Assembly (NCBI GenBank): GCA_021790695.1
Contig: JAJYGJ010000167.1
Span: forward strand, 1-30,943
From: Nitrospirota bacterium
Lineage (GTDB): Bacteria; Nitrospirota; Thermodesulfovibrionia; Thermodesulfovibrionales; JdFR-88
Length of the DNA: 30,943 bases
Direction: 5' to 3'
A program made the position numbers and the translations under genes. This document shows, in pieces, positions 14,666 through 22,408 of this stretch. Within the stretch, counting starts at the first letter, position 1, and every line of letters starts with the position of its first letter. The notes below the pieces were generated by a model, which saw only the letters and a program-made list of their open reading frames with translations, searched no databases and was not told the origin of the DNA.

Positions 14666-16270
14666 ATGAGGCCGGCGAAAAACTCCGAAACGGCGAAAAT
14701 AAAGGCCCTGATAACATTCAGGGCCTTTTTCGTGACCGTGCTCCTGGGGTCTTTCACCGTATTCGAGATCGGCAACCGCGCCTTCCCTCACCCGGAAGCC
14801 GTATTCAGACTGATCGAGATCCTCTACGGGCTGACGATAGCCTACGTCTTTTTCCTTGGAAAGGTGAAGCCCAGGCCTTTCGCGTATTTTCAGCTCACCC
14901 TGGACGTCCTGGCCGTGTGTGTTCTCATCTACCTTACCGGGGGGATAGAAAGCTGGTTTCCATTCCTGCTGATACTTCTCGTCCTGGCCTCCGGGATAAT
15001 CATAGGCAGGCGCGCGGGGTTCGTCATCGCCTCGCTCTCCTCCATCCTCTACGGGTCAATGATAGACCTCCAGTACTGGCGCCTGATCCCCCTGCCCTAC
15101 GGCATGGCGTTCTACGAGAAGGACTTCCTTTACAACATCTTTTCAAACATAACCGCGCTATACCTTACGGCTTATCTTACCGGATACCTCTCCTGGCGCC
15201 TGGAGAGGACATCCAGAAAGCTGGAGGAGAAGGCTACGGACTTCCGCGAGCTTACGGCCTTCAACAAGGAGGTGCTGGAGAACATGCCAAGCGGCCTCAT
15301 GGTGATGGACGGCGGGGGGCGCCTGATAACGCTCAACAGGGCCGGGGCCGCGCTCATGGGCATCAGCGGGCCGGAGGCGGCGGGCAGGCATATAAAAAGC
15401 ATCTTCCCGTTCATTGCGGACCACAGGGCGCCGAACATAAGGGCGGAGGGCTCGATCATGACACCCGGGGGGGAAAAGACCATCGGCCTTACCGTCTGGG
15501 CGATGGATGGACCGGCGCGGGACGGACTGGCGGGCATGCCGTCCGGGTATCTTTGCATATTCTCCGACCTGACCGACATCAAGAGGATGGAGCGCGAGAT
15601 GGAGCTCAAGCGCAGATGGGCCACGATAGGCGAGCTTTCGGCCAACATCGCGCACGAGATAAGAAACCCCCTTGCCGCGCTCCGCGGGGCCGTGGAGATG
15701 CTCTACAAGGACAGCCCCGGGGAAGAGCAGCGGGAATCCCTTACCCGCATAGCCCTCTCCGAGATGGACAGGCTCAATCGCATCATAACTGATTTCCTCA
15801 TGTATTCCCGGCCCGCCGGATGTCATCCGGAACCATTGGAACTGGGCCTGCTCCTTGCTGGCACCCTCGATCTTATAGGCAAGGCCGCCCCGCCCGGGGT
15901 CGAAACAAGCGCCGAGATAGACCCCGGCTTAAACGTCCACGCGGACCCCGACAGGCTCCATCAGGTCTTCTACAACCTCGCCTTGAACGCTTTCGACGCC
16001 ATGCCGGAAGGCGGCCGGCTGCGGGTGAGGGCCAGGAGAAAAGACGGTCAGGCCAGGATATTGTTTGCCGACACGGGCAAGGGCATTGCGCCCGAAGAGG
16101 CGCAGAAAGTCTTCTTCCCGTTTTATACTACGAAGGCGACCGGCACGGGCCTTGGCCTTTCGATCGCGATGCGCATAATGGAAGACCACGGCGGGACAAT
16201 CAGACTTGAAAGCGGCGCCGGCCGCGGGGCGGAATTCACCGTAATCATGCCGCTCAATGGAAAGGTTTGA
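14666..16270 (+). CDS. pilS: Sensor histidine kinase PilS
   Basis: Membrane kinase of the PilS/PilR pair that controls pilin transcription in characterised bacteria. About six hydrophobic segments fill residues 10-175, followed by a PAS domain (about 195-300, NMPSGLMVMDGGGRLITLN). The HisKA motif LSANIAHEIRNPLAALRG carries the phosphorylated His near residue 330, and the HATPase domain has the N box VFYNLALNAFDAMPEGG and the G boxes DTGKGIAP and GTGLGLSIAMRIMEDHGG. The ATG at 14666 is chosen; a GTG one codon earlier is equally open. No strong ribosome binding site is seen, which suggests coupling to pilC. The stop overlaps the pilR ATG (TGATG). Confidence 0.93.
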   Translation: MRPAKNSETAKIKALITFRAFFVTVLLGSFTVFEIGNRAFPHPEAVFRLIEILYGLTIAYVFFLGKVKPRPFAYFQLTLDVLAVCVLIYLTGGIESWFPFLLILLVLASGIIIGRRAGFVIASLSSILYGSMIDLQYWRLIPLPYGMAFYEKDFLYNIFSNITALYLTAYLTGYLSWRLERTSRKLEEKATDFRELTAFNKEVLENMPSGLMVMDGGGRLITLNRAGAALMGISGPEAAGRHIKSIFPFIADHRAPNIRAEGSIMTPGGEKTIGLTVWAMDGPARDGLAGMPSGYLCIFSDLTDIKRMEREMELKRRWATIGELSANIAHEIRNPLAALRGAVEMLYKDSPGEEQRESLTRIALSEMDRLNRIITDFLMYSRPAGCHPEPLELGLLLAGTLDLIGKAAPPGVETSAEIDPGLNVHADPDRLHQVFYNLALNAFDAMPEGGRLRVRARRKDGQARILFADTGKGIAPEEAQKVFFPFYTTKATGTGLGLSIAMRIMEDHGGTIRLESGAGRGAEFTVIMPLNGKV

Positions 16271-17631
16271 TGGGAACGGGCGGGCAGAAGGACAATATAC
16301 TTATAGTCGAGGATGAGCGGCACATGAGGGAGATACTCAGGATGCTGCTCGAATCGGAGGGCTACCGGGTTACAGGCGCCAACGACGGCGGCCACGGGGT
16401 GGAACTGCTGGAGAAGGAAATCTTCAACCTGGTGATCACGGACATAAAAATGTCCGGGGTTGACGGTTTCGGCGTCCTCAAAAAGGCGCTCGAGGTGAGC
16501 CCGGAGACCGTCGTGATCATGATGACCGCCTTCGGCACGATGGAATCGGCCCTGGAGGCGATGAAGATGGGCGCCTATGATTACGTCCACAAGCCCTTCA
16601 AGATAGACGAGATACGGCTTATCGTAAAAAAGGCCCTCGAAAAGCAGAAGATGCAAAGGCAGATCTCACTGCTCCGGCAGAGGGCCTCTCTTGAGCCGGA
16701 TGAGCACATAGTGGCCAGAAGCCCCGTGATGAAGGAATTGCTCCGCATGCTCCCCAGGGTCGCGGAAAGCAGGGCGAACGTCCTCATAACCGGGGAGTCC
16801 GGCACCGGCAAAGACCTCATGGCAAACGCCATCCACAACTTAAGCCCCAGGAAGGAGGCAGATTTCGTCGCGATAAACTGCGCGGCCCTTCCGGAGGGCC
16901 TGCTCGAAAGCGAGCTTTTCGGCTATATGAGGGGGGCCTTCACCGGCGCATCCCAGAACAAGCAGGGTTATTTCGAGGTGGCCGACAAGGGGACCATCTT
17001 CCTTGACGAGATCGCGGAGATGAGCGTCCAGCTCCAGTCCAAGCTCCTCCGGGTGATAGAGACGGGCGTATTTCGAAGGCTTGGCAGCACAACCGACATA
17101 ACCGTGGACGCGAGGATCATCTCGGCCACCAACAAGGACCTGGATGCGGCCGTCGGAAACGGCTCCTTCAGGGAAGACCTCTTCTACAGGCTTGACGCCA
17201 TACCGCTTCGTCTGCCCCCCTTGAGGGAGCGCAGGGAGGACATCCCGGCGCTCATAGACCACTTCCTGAAGAAAAAGAACAAGGACAGGCATTTCGATAA
17301 AAAGGCCCTGGACGCGCTCGTGAACCACGCCTGGCGGGGCAACATCAGGGAGCTTGAAAATGTCATTGAAAGGATACTGCTTTTCAGCGACGGGCAGGTG
17401 ATCCGGGTGGAAGACATCCCGGCCGAGATAACGGGCGACTGCCCGGGCGTAAACGCCCTTCCCGCACCGGGCGAGGGCTTTTCGCTGGAGACCCTGCTGG
17501 AAGATATAGAAAAGGATTACATCCTGAAATCCCTTGCCCGGGCCGGGGGCAAGAAAACGGAGGCGGCCAGGCTCCTGGGCCTCACTTTCCGTTCATTCCG
17601 GCACAGGCTCGCCAAGTACGGCATCGATTAG
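16270..17631 (+). CDS. pilR: Sigma-54-dependent response regulator PilR
   Basis: NtrC-family activator, expected to switch on sigma-54 promoters such as that of pilA. The 453 residues contain a receiver domain (acid pair Glu15/Asp16 in LIVEDE, phospho-acceptor Asp58 in LVITDIKMS, then MMTAFGTMESALEAMKMGA and YVHKPF). The AAA+ domain has Walker A GESGTGKD near 175, the sigma-54 contact loop GAFTGA near 222, Walker B GTIFLDEIAEM and the sensor motif WRGNIRELENVI. A Fis-type helix-turn-helix closes the protein (KKTEAARLLGLTFRSFRHRLAKYGI). The ATG shares a base with the pilS stop, with GGAAAGG in front. No pilA gene is in the window, so its main target is elsewhere. Confidence 0.94.
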   Translation: MGTGGQKDNILIVEDERHMREILRMLLESEGYRVTGANDGGHGVELLEKEIFNLVITDIKMSGVDGFGVLKKALEVSPETVVIMMTAFGTMESALEAMKMGAYDYVHKPFKIDEIRLIVKKALEKQKMQRQISLLRQRASLEPDEHIVARSPVMKELLRMLPRVAESRANVLITGESGTGKDLMANAIHNLSPRKEADFVAINCAALPEGLLESELFGYMRGAFTGASQNKQGYFEVADKGTIFLDEIAEMSVQLQSKLLRVIETGVFRRLGSTTDITVDARIISATNKDLDAAVGNGSFREDLFYRLDAIPLRLPPLRERREDIPALIDHFLKKKNKDRHFDKKALDALVNHAWRGNIRELENVIERILLFSDGQVIRVEDIPAEITGDCPGVNALPAPGEGFSLETLLEDIEKDYILKSLARAGGKKTEAARLLGLTFRSFRHRLAKYGID

Positions 17632-17634
17632 CTC

Positions 17635-18315
17635 GTGAGAACAGCCCCCCCGCTCATAGATATCTCGGTCCCCGTGAAACCCGGCATGCCGCTATGGCCC
17701 GGGGACCCGCCCGTAAATATCGAACGGATCGAGGACATACGGGCAGGCGGCGAGTCAAACCTCTCGAGGATTTCCATGAGCGCCCATGCCGGCACACACG
17801 TGGACGCCCCTCTGCACTACATCCCGGAGGGCAAAGGCATCGGGGAGATGCCCCTTGCCGCCCTGGTGGGGCCGTCGCGGGTGATAGAGGCGCACGGCGG
17901 GCCGGACGGCTCTATCGAGGCGGAAGAACTGGCGGCAAAGAAGATAAAACGCGGACAGAGGATACTCCTGAAGACGCCGAACTCCTCCCTCTGGAGGATG
18001 CCGGCGTTCTATGAGCGGTTCGTTCACCTTTCGGTCTCCGCCGCGGAGTTCCTGGCCGAAAAAAGGATACGCGCGCTGGGGATCGATTACCTCTCCGTAA
18101 GCGGATACATGAAAGGCGACGGCCCCGTGGTGCACAGGCGGCTCCTCACGGCCGGGATATGGATAATCGAAGGCCTGGACCTGACGGCGGCGCGCCCCGG
18201 AGACTATGAGCTTATATGCCTTCCGCTCAGGATGGAAGGGCTGGAGGCCGCGCCTCTGGAGGCCGCGCCTCTGGAGGCCGCGCCCGCCCGTGCCTGCCTT
18301 CGCCCGCTCAGGTAG
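17635..18315 (+). CDS. Cyclase-family metal-dependent hydrolase (kynurenine formamidase-like)
   Basis: Member of the cyclase/arylformamidase family of metal-dependent amide or ester hydrolases; the substrate is not known. The signature HAGTHVDAPLH (51-61) supplies metal ligands His51, His55 and Asp57, and IDISVPVKPGMPLWPGDPP is the typical N-terminus. The conserved GIDYLSVSG and the ending DYELICLPLR are also seen. The GTG start lies 3 nt after the pilR stop, with no clear ribosome binding site, so it is probably translated by coupling at the end of the pilus operon; a role in piliation is not implied. The C-terminus is extended by three LEAAP units encoded by 15-bp tandem repeats. Confidence 0.85.
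   Translation: MRTAPPLIDISVPVKPGMPLWPGDPPVNIERIEDIRAGGESNLSRISMSAHAGTHVDAPLHYIPEGKGIGEMPLAALVGPSRVIEAHGGPDGSIEAEELAAKKIKRGQRILLKTPNSSLWRMPAFYERFVHLSVSAAEFLAEKRIRALGIDYLSVSGYMKGDGPVVHRRLLTAGIWIIEGLDLTAARPGDYELICLPLRMEGLEAAPLEAAPLEAAPARACLRPLR
18241..18285 (+). repeat. Three tandem 15-bp repeats in the cyclase gene
   Basis: CTGGAGGCCGCGCCT is repeated three times (the last copy ends in C), encoding LEAAP three times just beyond the conserved domain. Copy-number change would keep the frame. Confidence 0.9.
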
Positions 18316-18320
18316 GCGGT

Positions 18321-19313
18321 TCAGGGGGGCGCCGGAAATTTTATGACAAATTTCCCGCCTTTGTTTCTTATGTGATCGATGCTGCCGTTCAGTTGTTTTA
18401 CAGCCAGGGTATTGACCAGCTTCAGTCCGAGGGATTCGGCTTTGTTGAGGTCGAAGTCCGGCGGCAGTCCCGGTCCGTCATCCATGTAAACAAGCTCGAC
18501 CGTGCCCTCTGAAGCATGCATGGCGATATTTATCCGGCCCCTGCCTTCAGGAAATGCATATTTCATGGAATTGGACATGAACTCGTTTATTATCAGCCCG
18601 CACGGCACCACCAGTTCAATGGGCAGCAGGATATCTTCAACGGCGCGCACCAGTTCCAGATTTTCCTTTAAGACGGGATATCCGCTCAGTATGCTTTTTG
18701 AAAGGTCCTCGATGTAATCTCTCATATTCACATGCGCAAGGTCTTCGGATTTGTACAGCTTTTCATGGACCAGGGCCATTGCCCTTATCCTGCCTTGAAT
18801 ATCCGCGCACATGGAGTGGATCGATTCGCTTTCATCTCTCCTGGAGCATTGCAGGGAAATAAGGCTTGAGACAACCTGCAGATTGTTCTTTGTCCTGTGG
18901 TAAAGCTCCTTGAGCAGGACCTCTTTTTCATTGTAGGCCGATTGCAGCCTGCTTCTTGTATGTTCCAGCGTGTTGATCAGGTAGACGATTATTCCCGAGG
19001 CGATGAAAAACCCTACCAGTTGGGCGACGTCCGTCATGCCGGGGATTTTGGCGATATCTCTTGGCTCCAGGAAAAAAAACCAGATTCCGGCCCCGACTAC
19101 AATGCTGAGGATGCCTCCGGCCCTGGCGCCCAGGAAAAGAGTGAGCAGGGCCACGACCGACAAAGGGAAGGAAAAGAAAACGACTTCGAGATAATGGAAT
19201 AAATATTTGGCCGCTACAAGCAGCAATACCCCGGAGACGACCGCCAACCCGTCACGCGTGTAGGCGGAGTACTTCAGCCGTGGCAAATCAAACCGATGCG
19301 GCTTGCCTTTCAT
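18321..19313 (-). CDS. Membrane histidine kinase, DUF4118-like sensor with HisKA_2 and HATPase
   Basis: Orphan sensor kinase of 330 residues. Four hydrophobic segments within residues 20-115 (VVSGVLLLVAAKYLFHYL, VVALLTLFLGARAGGILSIVVGAGIWFFFL, LVGFFIASGIIVYLI) resemble the DUF4118 membrane domain of KdpD-like kinases. Next comes the HisKA_2 motif KEVLLKELYHRTKNNLQVV with His139, then the ATPase domain with N box IINEFMSNSMKYAF and G box DDGPGLP, then GLKLVNTLAVKQLNG. No response regulator adjoins it. Its stop is 5 bp from the stop of the convergent cyclase gene, with no visible terminator between. Upstream lie a fragment of the inverted-repeat element and an unremarkable A/T-rich start region (TAAAATTTAAATATG). 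Confidence 0.9.
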   Translation of the reverse strand: MKGKPHRFDLPRLKYSAYTRDGLAVVSGVLLLVAAKYLFHYLEVVFFSFPLSVVALLTLFLGARAGGILSIVVGAGIWFFFLEPRDIAKIPGMTDVAQLVGFFIASGIIVYLINTLEHTRSRLQSAYNEKEVLLKELYHRTKNNLQVVSSLISLQCSRRDESESIHSMCADIQGRIRAMALVHEKLYKSEDLAHVNMRDYIEDLSKSILSGYPVLKENLELVRAVEDILLPIELVVPCGLIINEFMSNSMKYAFPEGRGRINIAMHASEGTVELVYMDDGPGLPPDFDLNKAESLGLKLVNTLAVKQLNGSIDHIRNKGGKFVIKFPAPP

Positions 19314-19335
19314 ATTTAAATTTTACTCCGAAGCA

Positions 19336-19454
19336 GGGCGGCTTTCCCCTTTCTTCCTAGGCTTTTTTCCCCCAAAAAATCTTCGATTTTTCGGGGGCCC
19401 CGCTGCCACGATTTCCTCTCTCTTTCGCTTCAGAATCAATTTTGAGACGGGTTC
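19336..19454. repeat. MITE-like inverted-repeat element, truncated copy C
   Basis: Matches the right half of copies A and B, from GGCTTTCCCCTTTCTTCC to the terminal repeat ATTTTGAGACGGGTTC (one mismatch), followed by TA. The left half is missing. At the variable position of the family it carries a hairpin with 13-nt arms (19371-19399, CCCCCAAAAAATC against GATTTTTCGGGGG, one wobble pair). It lies 23 bp upstream of the histidine-kinase start. Confidence 0.75.
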
Positions 19455-19516
19455 TAGTTTCCCGAGCCATTAGTCCGTTTCATAATTACCCGGAAAATTT
19501 TTGCGGATTCCCCGGG

Positions 19517-19593
19517 ACGTCATGCCCGAGGACCTTAATCGGGCACCCAATTTGACGTTTTAAAATGGATTCCCGCCTTCGCGGGAATGACGT
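19517..19593. repeat. REP-like palindromic element
   Basis: A 77-bp segment bounded by ACGTCATGCCCG and CGGGAATGACGT, inverted repeats with one mismatch. Inside is the palindrome CCCGCCTTCGCGGG. This sequence style, ATTCCCGCCTTCGCGGGAAT followed by GACG, is a widespread type of dispersed bacterial repeat. Confidence 0.7.
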
Positions 19594-19991
19594 CTTTCCT
19601 ACTTCGTGTCATTAGGCCATGAATATTATTTTATTTAACGAATTTACAATTCACCACACTGCTTTCCCGTCAATTGTTTATCCATCGCCGAACCAATATT
19701 ATATCAAAAACGGTCCCGCGGTTTTACGGCGAGTGCTCTTATCGCCCCGTACCGTTTGGCCTCAATAAAAGACCCTTGATTGAACATGCTTTCTTTGATA
19801 GCCTTTAATTATCCCGGGGGTTCGAGCCCATGGCAAGCAACTCTTTTTCGGGAGTTCCCGTGCGGCTGTGTTTGAGCATGCCCCGAACCTTCAGAAGGCA
19901 ACGGGAAGCCTGAACAGCCGTCAGGACACCCGCTTGGGTTGCCCGCATGCGCTACGGCTTGAATCCCGGGAAAATCCGGAAGAGGCGCCAA

Positions 19992-20327
19992 ATGACGAAG
20001 ACCGAGGGGAAAAAAAGAGAACAACTCATCGAATTCCTGGACGAAAAACTGTTCGATCCCATCCTGCGCGCCTCTCCGGACGATTATGAAAGCCAGGACT
20101 CGAGGAAAAAACTGCACGATGTAAAAAAGCATATCGAGAAGGAGAAGCTCCGTTTCCGGGACCGGGACGCGTACCCGGCCGCCGCCGATATAAAGAAAAG
20201 CATCCTTCTGGACCTGCAATCAAAAACGGGCGAAAAAATGGGCCACGATCTCGATCAACTGGACCTTCCCCGCCTGACCGGGATAAAAGACGAATTCCTG
20301 AAACTCTGCGATGCGCTGAAAGTCTGA
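19992..20327 (+). CDS. Small hypothetical protein, charged and helical
   Basis: I do not recognise this 111-residue protein. It is highly charged and apparently all helical (KREQLIEFLDEKLFDPIL, KKLHDVKKHIEKEKLRF, TGIKDEFLKLCDALKV), with no signal peptide, membrane segment or metal motif. The ATG at 19992 is chosen because AGAGGCG lies just upstream; the frame is open further 5' but that part reads like non-coding sequence. It is flanked by the repeat-rich stretch on the left and a membrane-protein gene 111 bp to the right on the same strand. A cytoplasmic structural or regulatory role is possible, but nothing in the sequence proves one. Confidence 0.6.
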   Translation: MTKTEGKKREQLIEFLDEKLFDPILRASPDDYESQDSRKKLHDVKKHIEKEKLRFRDRDAYPAAADIKKSILLDLQSKTGEKMGHDLDQLDLPRLTGIKDEFLKLCDALKV

Positions 20328-20438
20328 AGGAACCAATTTCAAGACGGGTTCCGGGGGCGGCGGGGCTTTTTCTTTTTATGCGCCGCGGCGCGGCGGGGGA
20401 AAAGGAAAAATCCCGTTTCTTCATGTAGAATTAAAGGC

Positions 20439-21446
20439 GTGACTTTCACGGATTCCGTAAAGGAAGGTTTCGATGTCGTCAACCGGCGGTGGCACCTCAT
20501 CGTCGTAAGGGTCGTCGCCTCCGTTATTGACCTGGTGGCCTTTTTCGTCATCGTGGGCATACCGCTTTTCATCGCCATAGCGGCGGCCGGCGCGGAGATA
20601 GCCACCGCCAGCGCCGGACAGTTTCTCACGAGCCTGAAGGACGCGTTCATGAGGGGCTATATCTGGGTCGTCTTCCTGGTGATCGCGAGCATTCTGCTTT
20701 ACTTCCTTTTCGCCGCCTTCGTCTGGATGTACGTGGCGTCCGGCTCGATGGGCATAATCGCCCGGACCCTGAAAAACAGGAAAGAGGCCTTCAAAATGAA
20801 GGCGTTTTTCGCGGAGGCGAAAAGGCATTTCGCGCCGCTTGCCAATTTTTATTTCCTCCTGGGCGCCCTCGTGCTGGGGGTGCTCATACTGCTGGGCATG
20901 GCCGTGAGCGGGTCCGTTTACCTGTCTGATTCCCTGAAAGCGGCAAGCCCCTCCCTGGGGTTGCTGCTGGAGGTGCTCCTGGACGTCTTCATAGCGGTGG
21001 CGGCGGTCTTTGCGATTTACGGAAGCCTCGCGGTCGGGGCCTTCGGGGCGGGCATAGTCGTCCTGGATTCGGAGAGCGCCTGGCAGTCGATCAAGAAATC
21101 CGTGGACTTTCTGACCTCTCATCCATGGGGATTCTGGGGCTATTGCGCCCTGCTCACGGCCTATGGGGCGGCCTCGTTCCTGTTGTTCGTGATCGGCTAT
21201 CCCTTCCGGTTCATACCCATAGTGGGGATGATAGCGGCACTGCCCTATGAGCTGGTAAGCTATGCGCTGGAGCGCTACCTGGGGCTGTCTCTCCTCGGAA
21301 GCGCCTTCTCCTATTATTTCAGAAGCACGAGGATTCATATGCCGGAAGGAGGTCCCGCGCAAGCGCACGCTCCCGCCGGGCCGGCGCCGCAGCCAGGAGG
21401 TCAACCCCCAGAACCGCCCGGAACTCCTCTGTCAGATACCGCTTGA
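20439..21446 (+). CDS. Polytopic membrane protein of unknown function
   Basis: A 335-residue integral membrane protein with about six hydrophobic segments: roughly residues 28-50, 75-105, 140-165, 175-205, 225-250 and 255-285. It resembles YciC/DUF975-like multi-pass proteins only in layout; I cannot name the family. The last 35 residues (from MPEGGPAQAHAPAGPAPQPG) are Pro/Gly/Ala-rich, and all of that tail is encoded opposite the 3' end of the LipM-like gene. The GTG start lies 7 nt after TAGAAT, a good -10 box, so the mRNA may be leaderless; AAGG is the only ribosome-site-like sequence. No function can be inferred from the neighbours. Confidence 0.75.
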   Translation: MTFTDSVKEGFDVVNRRWHLIVVRVVASVIDLVAFFVIVGIPLFIAIAAAGAEIATASAGQFLTSLKDAFMRGYIWVVFLVIASILLYFLFAAFVWMYVASGSMGIIARTLKNRKEAFKMKAFFAEAKRHFAPLANFYFLLGALVLGVLILLGMAVSGSVYLSDSLKAASPSLGLLLEVLLDVFIAVAAVFAIYGSLAVGAFGAGIVVLDSESAWQSIKKSVDFLTSHPWGFWGYCALLTAYGAASFLLFVIGYPFRFIPIVGMIAALPYELVSYALERYLGLSLLGSAFSYYFRSTRIHMPEGGPAQAHAPAGPAPQPGGQPPEPPGTPLSDTA

Positions 21447-22143
21447 GGGTCTCCCGGCTCCGGTCCGCCGGCCCGGGGACAATTTCATTCAGTCCGGACA
21501 TCGCCAGGGGATCGAACCCCCTGAAAATCCTGCCCTGCAACGGCCCGTCGATTTCAAAGGGGATGGACCCCTGCTGCAGGAACCCATCAGGCCACCTCCT
21601 CTGCGCGGAGCCCACCAGCTTTCTTCCGCCCGATGTTATCTCCGCATAGGAGACGCACTGGAAGCAGTGAGCGTTTTTGCCATTGCCGCCCTGTCCGGCC
21701 GAAATCCCGGCGGCCGGGCCGCCACGCCTTTCCAGTTTTACTTCCACATCGGCCCCCAGGCGCCCCAGGGCGCGGCTGATGGCGGAGCTGATAATGCCGT
21801 AGCACTCAAACAGGTTCTTCCCCCTGAAGGCCCCTTCGAAACGGGAGGACACACTGTAGGTAAGCTCGCCCGGCAGGTGCAAAACGGCCCTCCCTCCAGT
21901 GGGGCGCACAACGACGGGCAGTCCGCTTTCCCTGATGAAATCCGAATGGAATCCCTTTTTGTCTTTCTGAAAACGCCCGAGGCTGAGCGCCGGCCGCTCC
22001 CACCCGTAAAACCTGATCGCCGGGAGGCCGGCCTCTCTGACCGAAATGGCGAGGGCCTCGTCAAGGGCCATGTTGAAGGCCGCCCCGCATGCCCCGGAGT
22101 CTATCACCCTGAAGAAATTTTCGGCTTCTTTTTCGAAATTCAT
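21319..22143 (-). CDS. Lipoate/octanoate protein transferase, LipM-like
   Basis: Member of the biotin/lipoate A/B protein ligase family, acting in attachment or transfer of octanoyl or lipoyl groups to lipoyl domains. The 274 residues contain the start DSGACGAAFNMALDEAL, the RPTGGRAVLH motif (80-89), and SGGRKLVGSAQRR with the probable acyl-site Lys175. Cys160 in HCFQCVSYAEI sits where LipM-type octanoyltransferases have their catalytic Cys, which favours LipM over LplA; this is inference. A Gly-rich stretch (141-157) interrupts the fold before it. No ribosome binding site precedes the ATG; instead a 33-bp palindrome ends 10 nt upstream. The 3' end overlaps the convergent membrane-protein gene by 128 bp. 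Confidence 0.82.
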   Translation of the reverse strand: MNFEKEAENFFRVIDSGACGAAFNMALDEALAISVREAGLPAIRFYGWERPALSLGRFQKDKKGFHSDFIRESGLPVVVRPTGGRAVLHLPGELTYSVSSRFEGAFRGKNLFECYGIISSAISRALGRLGADVEVKLERRGGPAAGISAGQGGNGKNAHCFQCVSYAEITSGGRKLVGSAQRRWPDGFLQQGSIPFEIDGPLQGRIFRGFDPLAMSGLNEIVPGPADRSRETLKRYLTEEFRAVLGVDLLAAAPARRERALARDLLPAYESSCF

Positions 22144-22152
22144 GGGGGGCGC

Positions 22153-22185
22153 TTATTTTAACGGGGCGCAGCCCCGTTAAAATAA
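22153..22185. repeat. Perfect 33-bp palindrome between cooT-like and lipM-like genes
   Basis: Arms of 15 bp, TTATTTTAACGGGGC and its exact complement, around a 3-nt loop. It lies 7 bp after the cooT-like stop and 9 bp before the LipM-like ATG. It could act as an attenuator, a processing site or a two-way terminator; the A/T ends of the arms would give a U-rich tail in either direction. Confidence 0.85.
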
Positions 22186-22192
22186 ATCCGGA

Positions 22193-22387
22193 TTACCGGG
22201 CCTGTTCAAGCAGTATTTTCCGCTTGATGGCCTGGATCTCCTTTATCCTTCCGGGGAAGCGCTTCTCTTCCCCGAAGAGGCTTTTTAAATAGACGCTGTC
22301 CGCCTCGGGCCTTATGATGTCCACGCTTTCAAGATACAGCTCTTCCCTGCCCTCCCGGCCGGTTATATAAGCGTTAAGTTCGCACAT
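22193..22387 (-). CDS. CooT-family nickel-binding protein
   Basis: A 64-residue protein that matches the small CooT family: it begins MCEL, with Cys2 the known nickel ligand of CooT, and has the pattern LYLESVDIIRPEADSVYLKSLFGEEKRFPGRIKEIQAIKRKILLE. The founding member helps nickel insertion into CO dehydrogenase, but relatives occur widely, and no CO dehydrogenase or hydrogenase gene is here. A GTGAG site precedes the ATG. It lies 21 bp downstream of the exonuclease gene on the same strand, so it is likely co-transcribed in the ftsE-to-lipM run. Confidence 0.8.
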   Translation of the reverse strand: MCELNAYITGREGREELYLESVDIIRPEADSVYLKSLFGEEKRFPGRIKEIQAIKRKILLEQAR

Positions 22388-22408
22388 CTCACGCCTTGCA
22401 ATCCCTGT

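Larger units (their letters stand above)
19314..19991. other. Gene-free, repeat-rich stretch
   Basis: No coding region is supported here. It contains a truncated copy of the inverted-repeat element (19336-19454) and a REP-like element (19517-19593). A/T-rich sequence at 19600-19800 may carry promoters, but none is convincing. The segment separates the divergent kinase gene from the small plus-strand hypothetical. Confidence 0.6.

Noticed and set aside
18241..18285. CRISPR-like repeats
   Set aside because: The 15-bp units are directly abutting without spacers and in frame within a gene; no CRISPR array or cas gene is present anywhere in the window.
20333..20352. Another copy of the inverted-repeat element
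   Set aside because: Only a GGAACC...GGTTCC pair and a weak match to one terminal repeat remain; too short and divergent to annotate.
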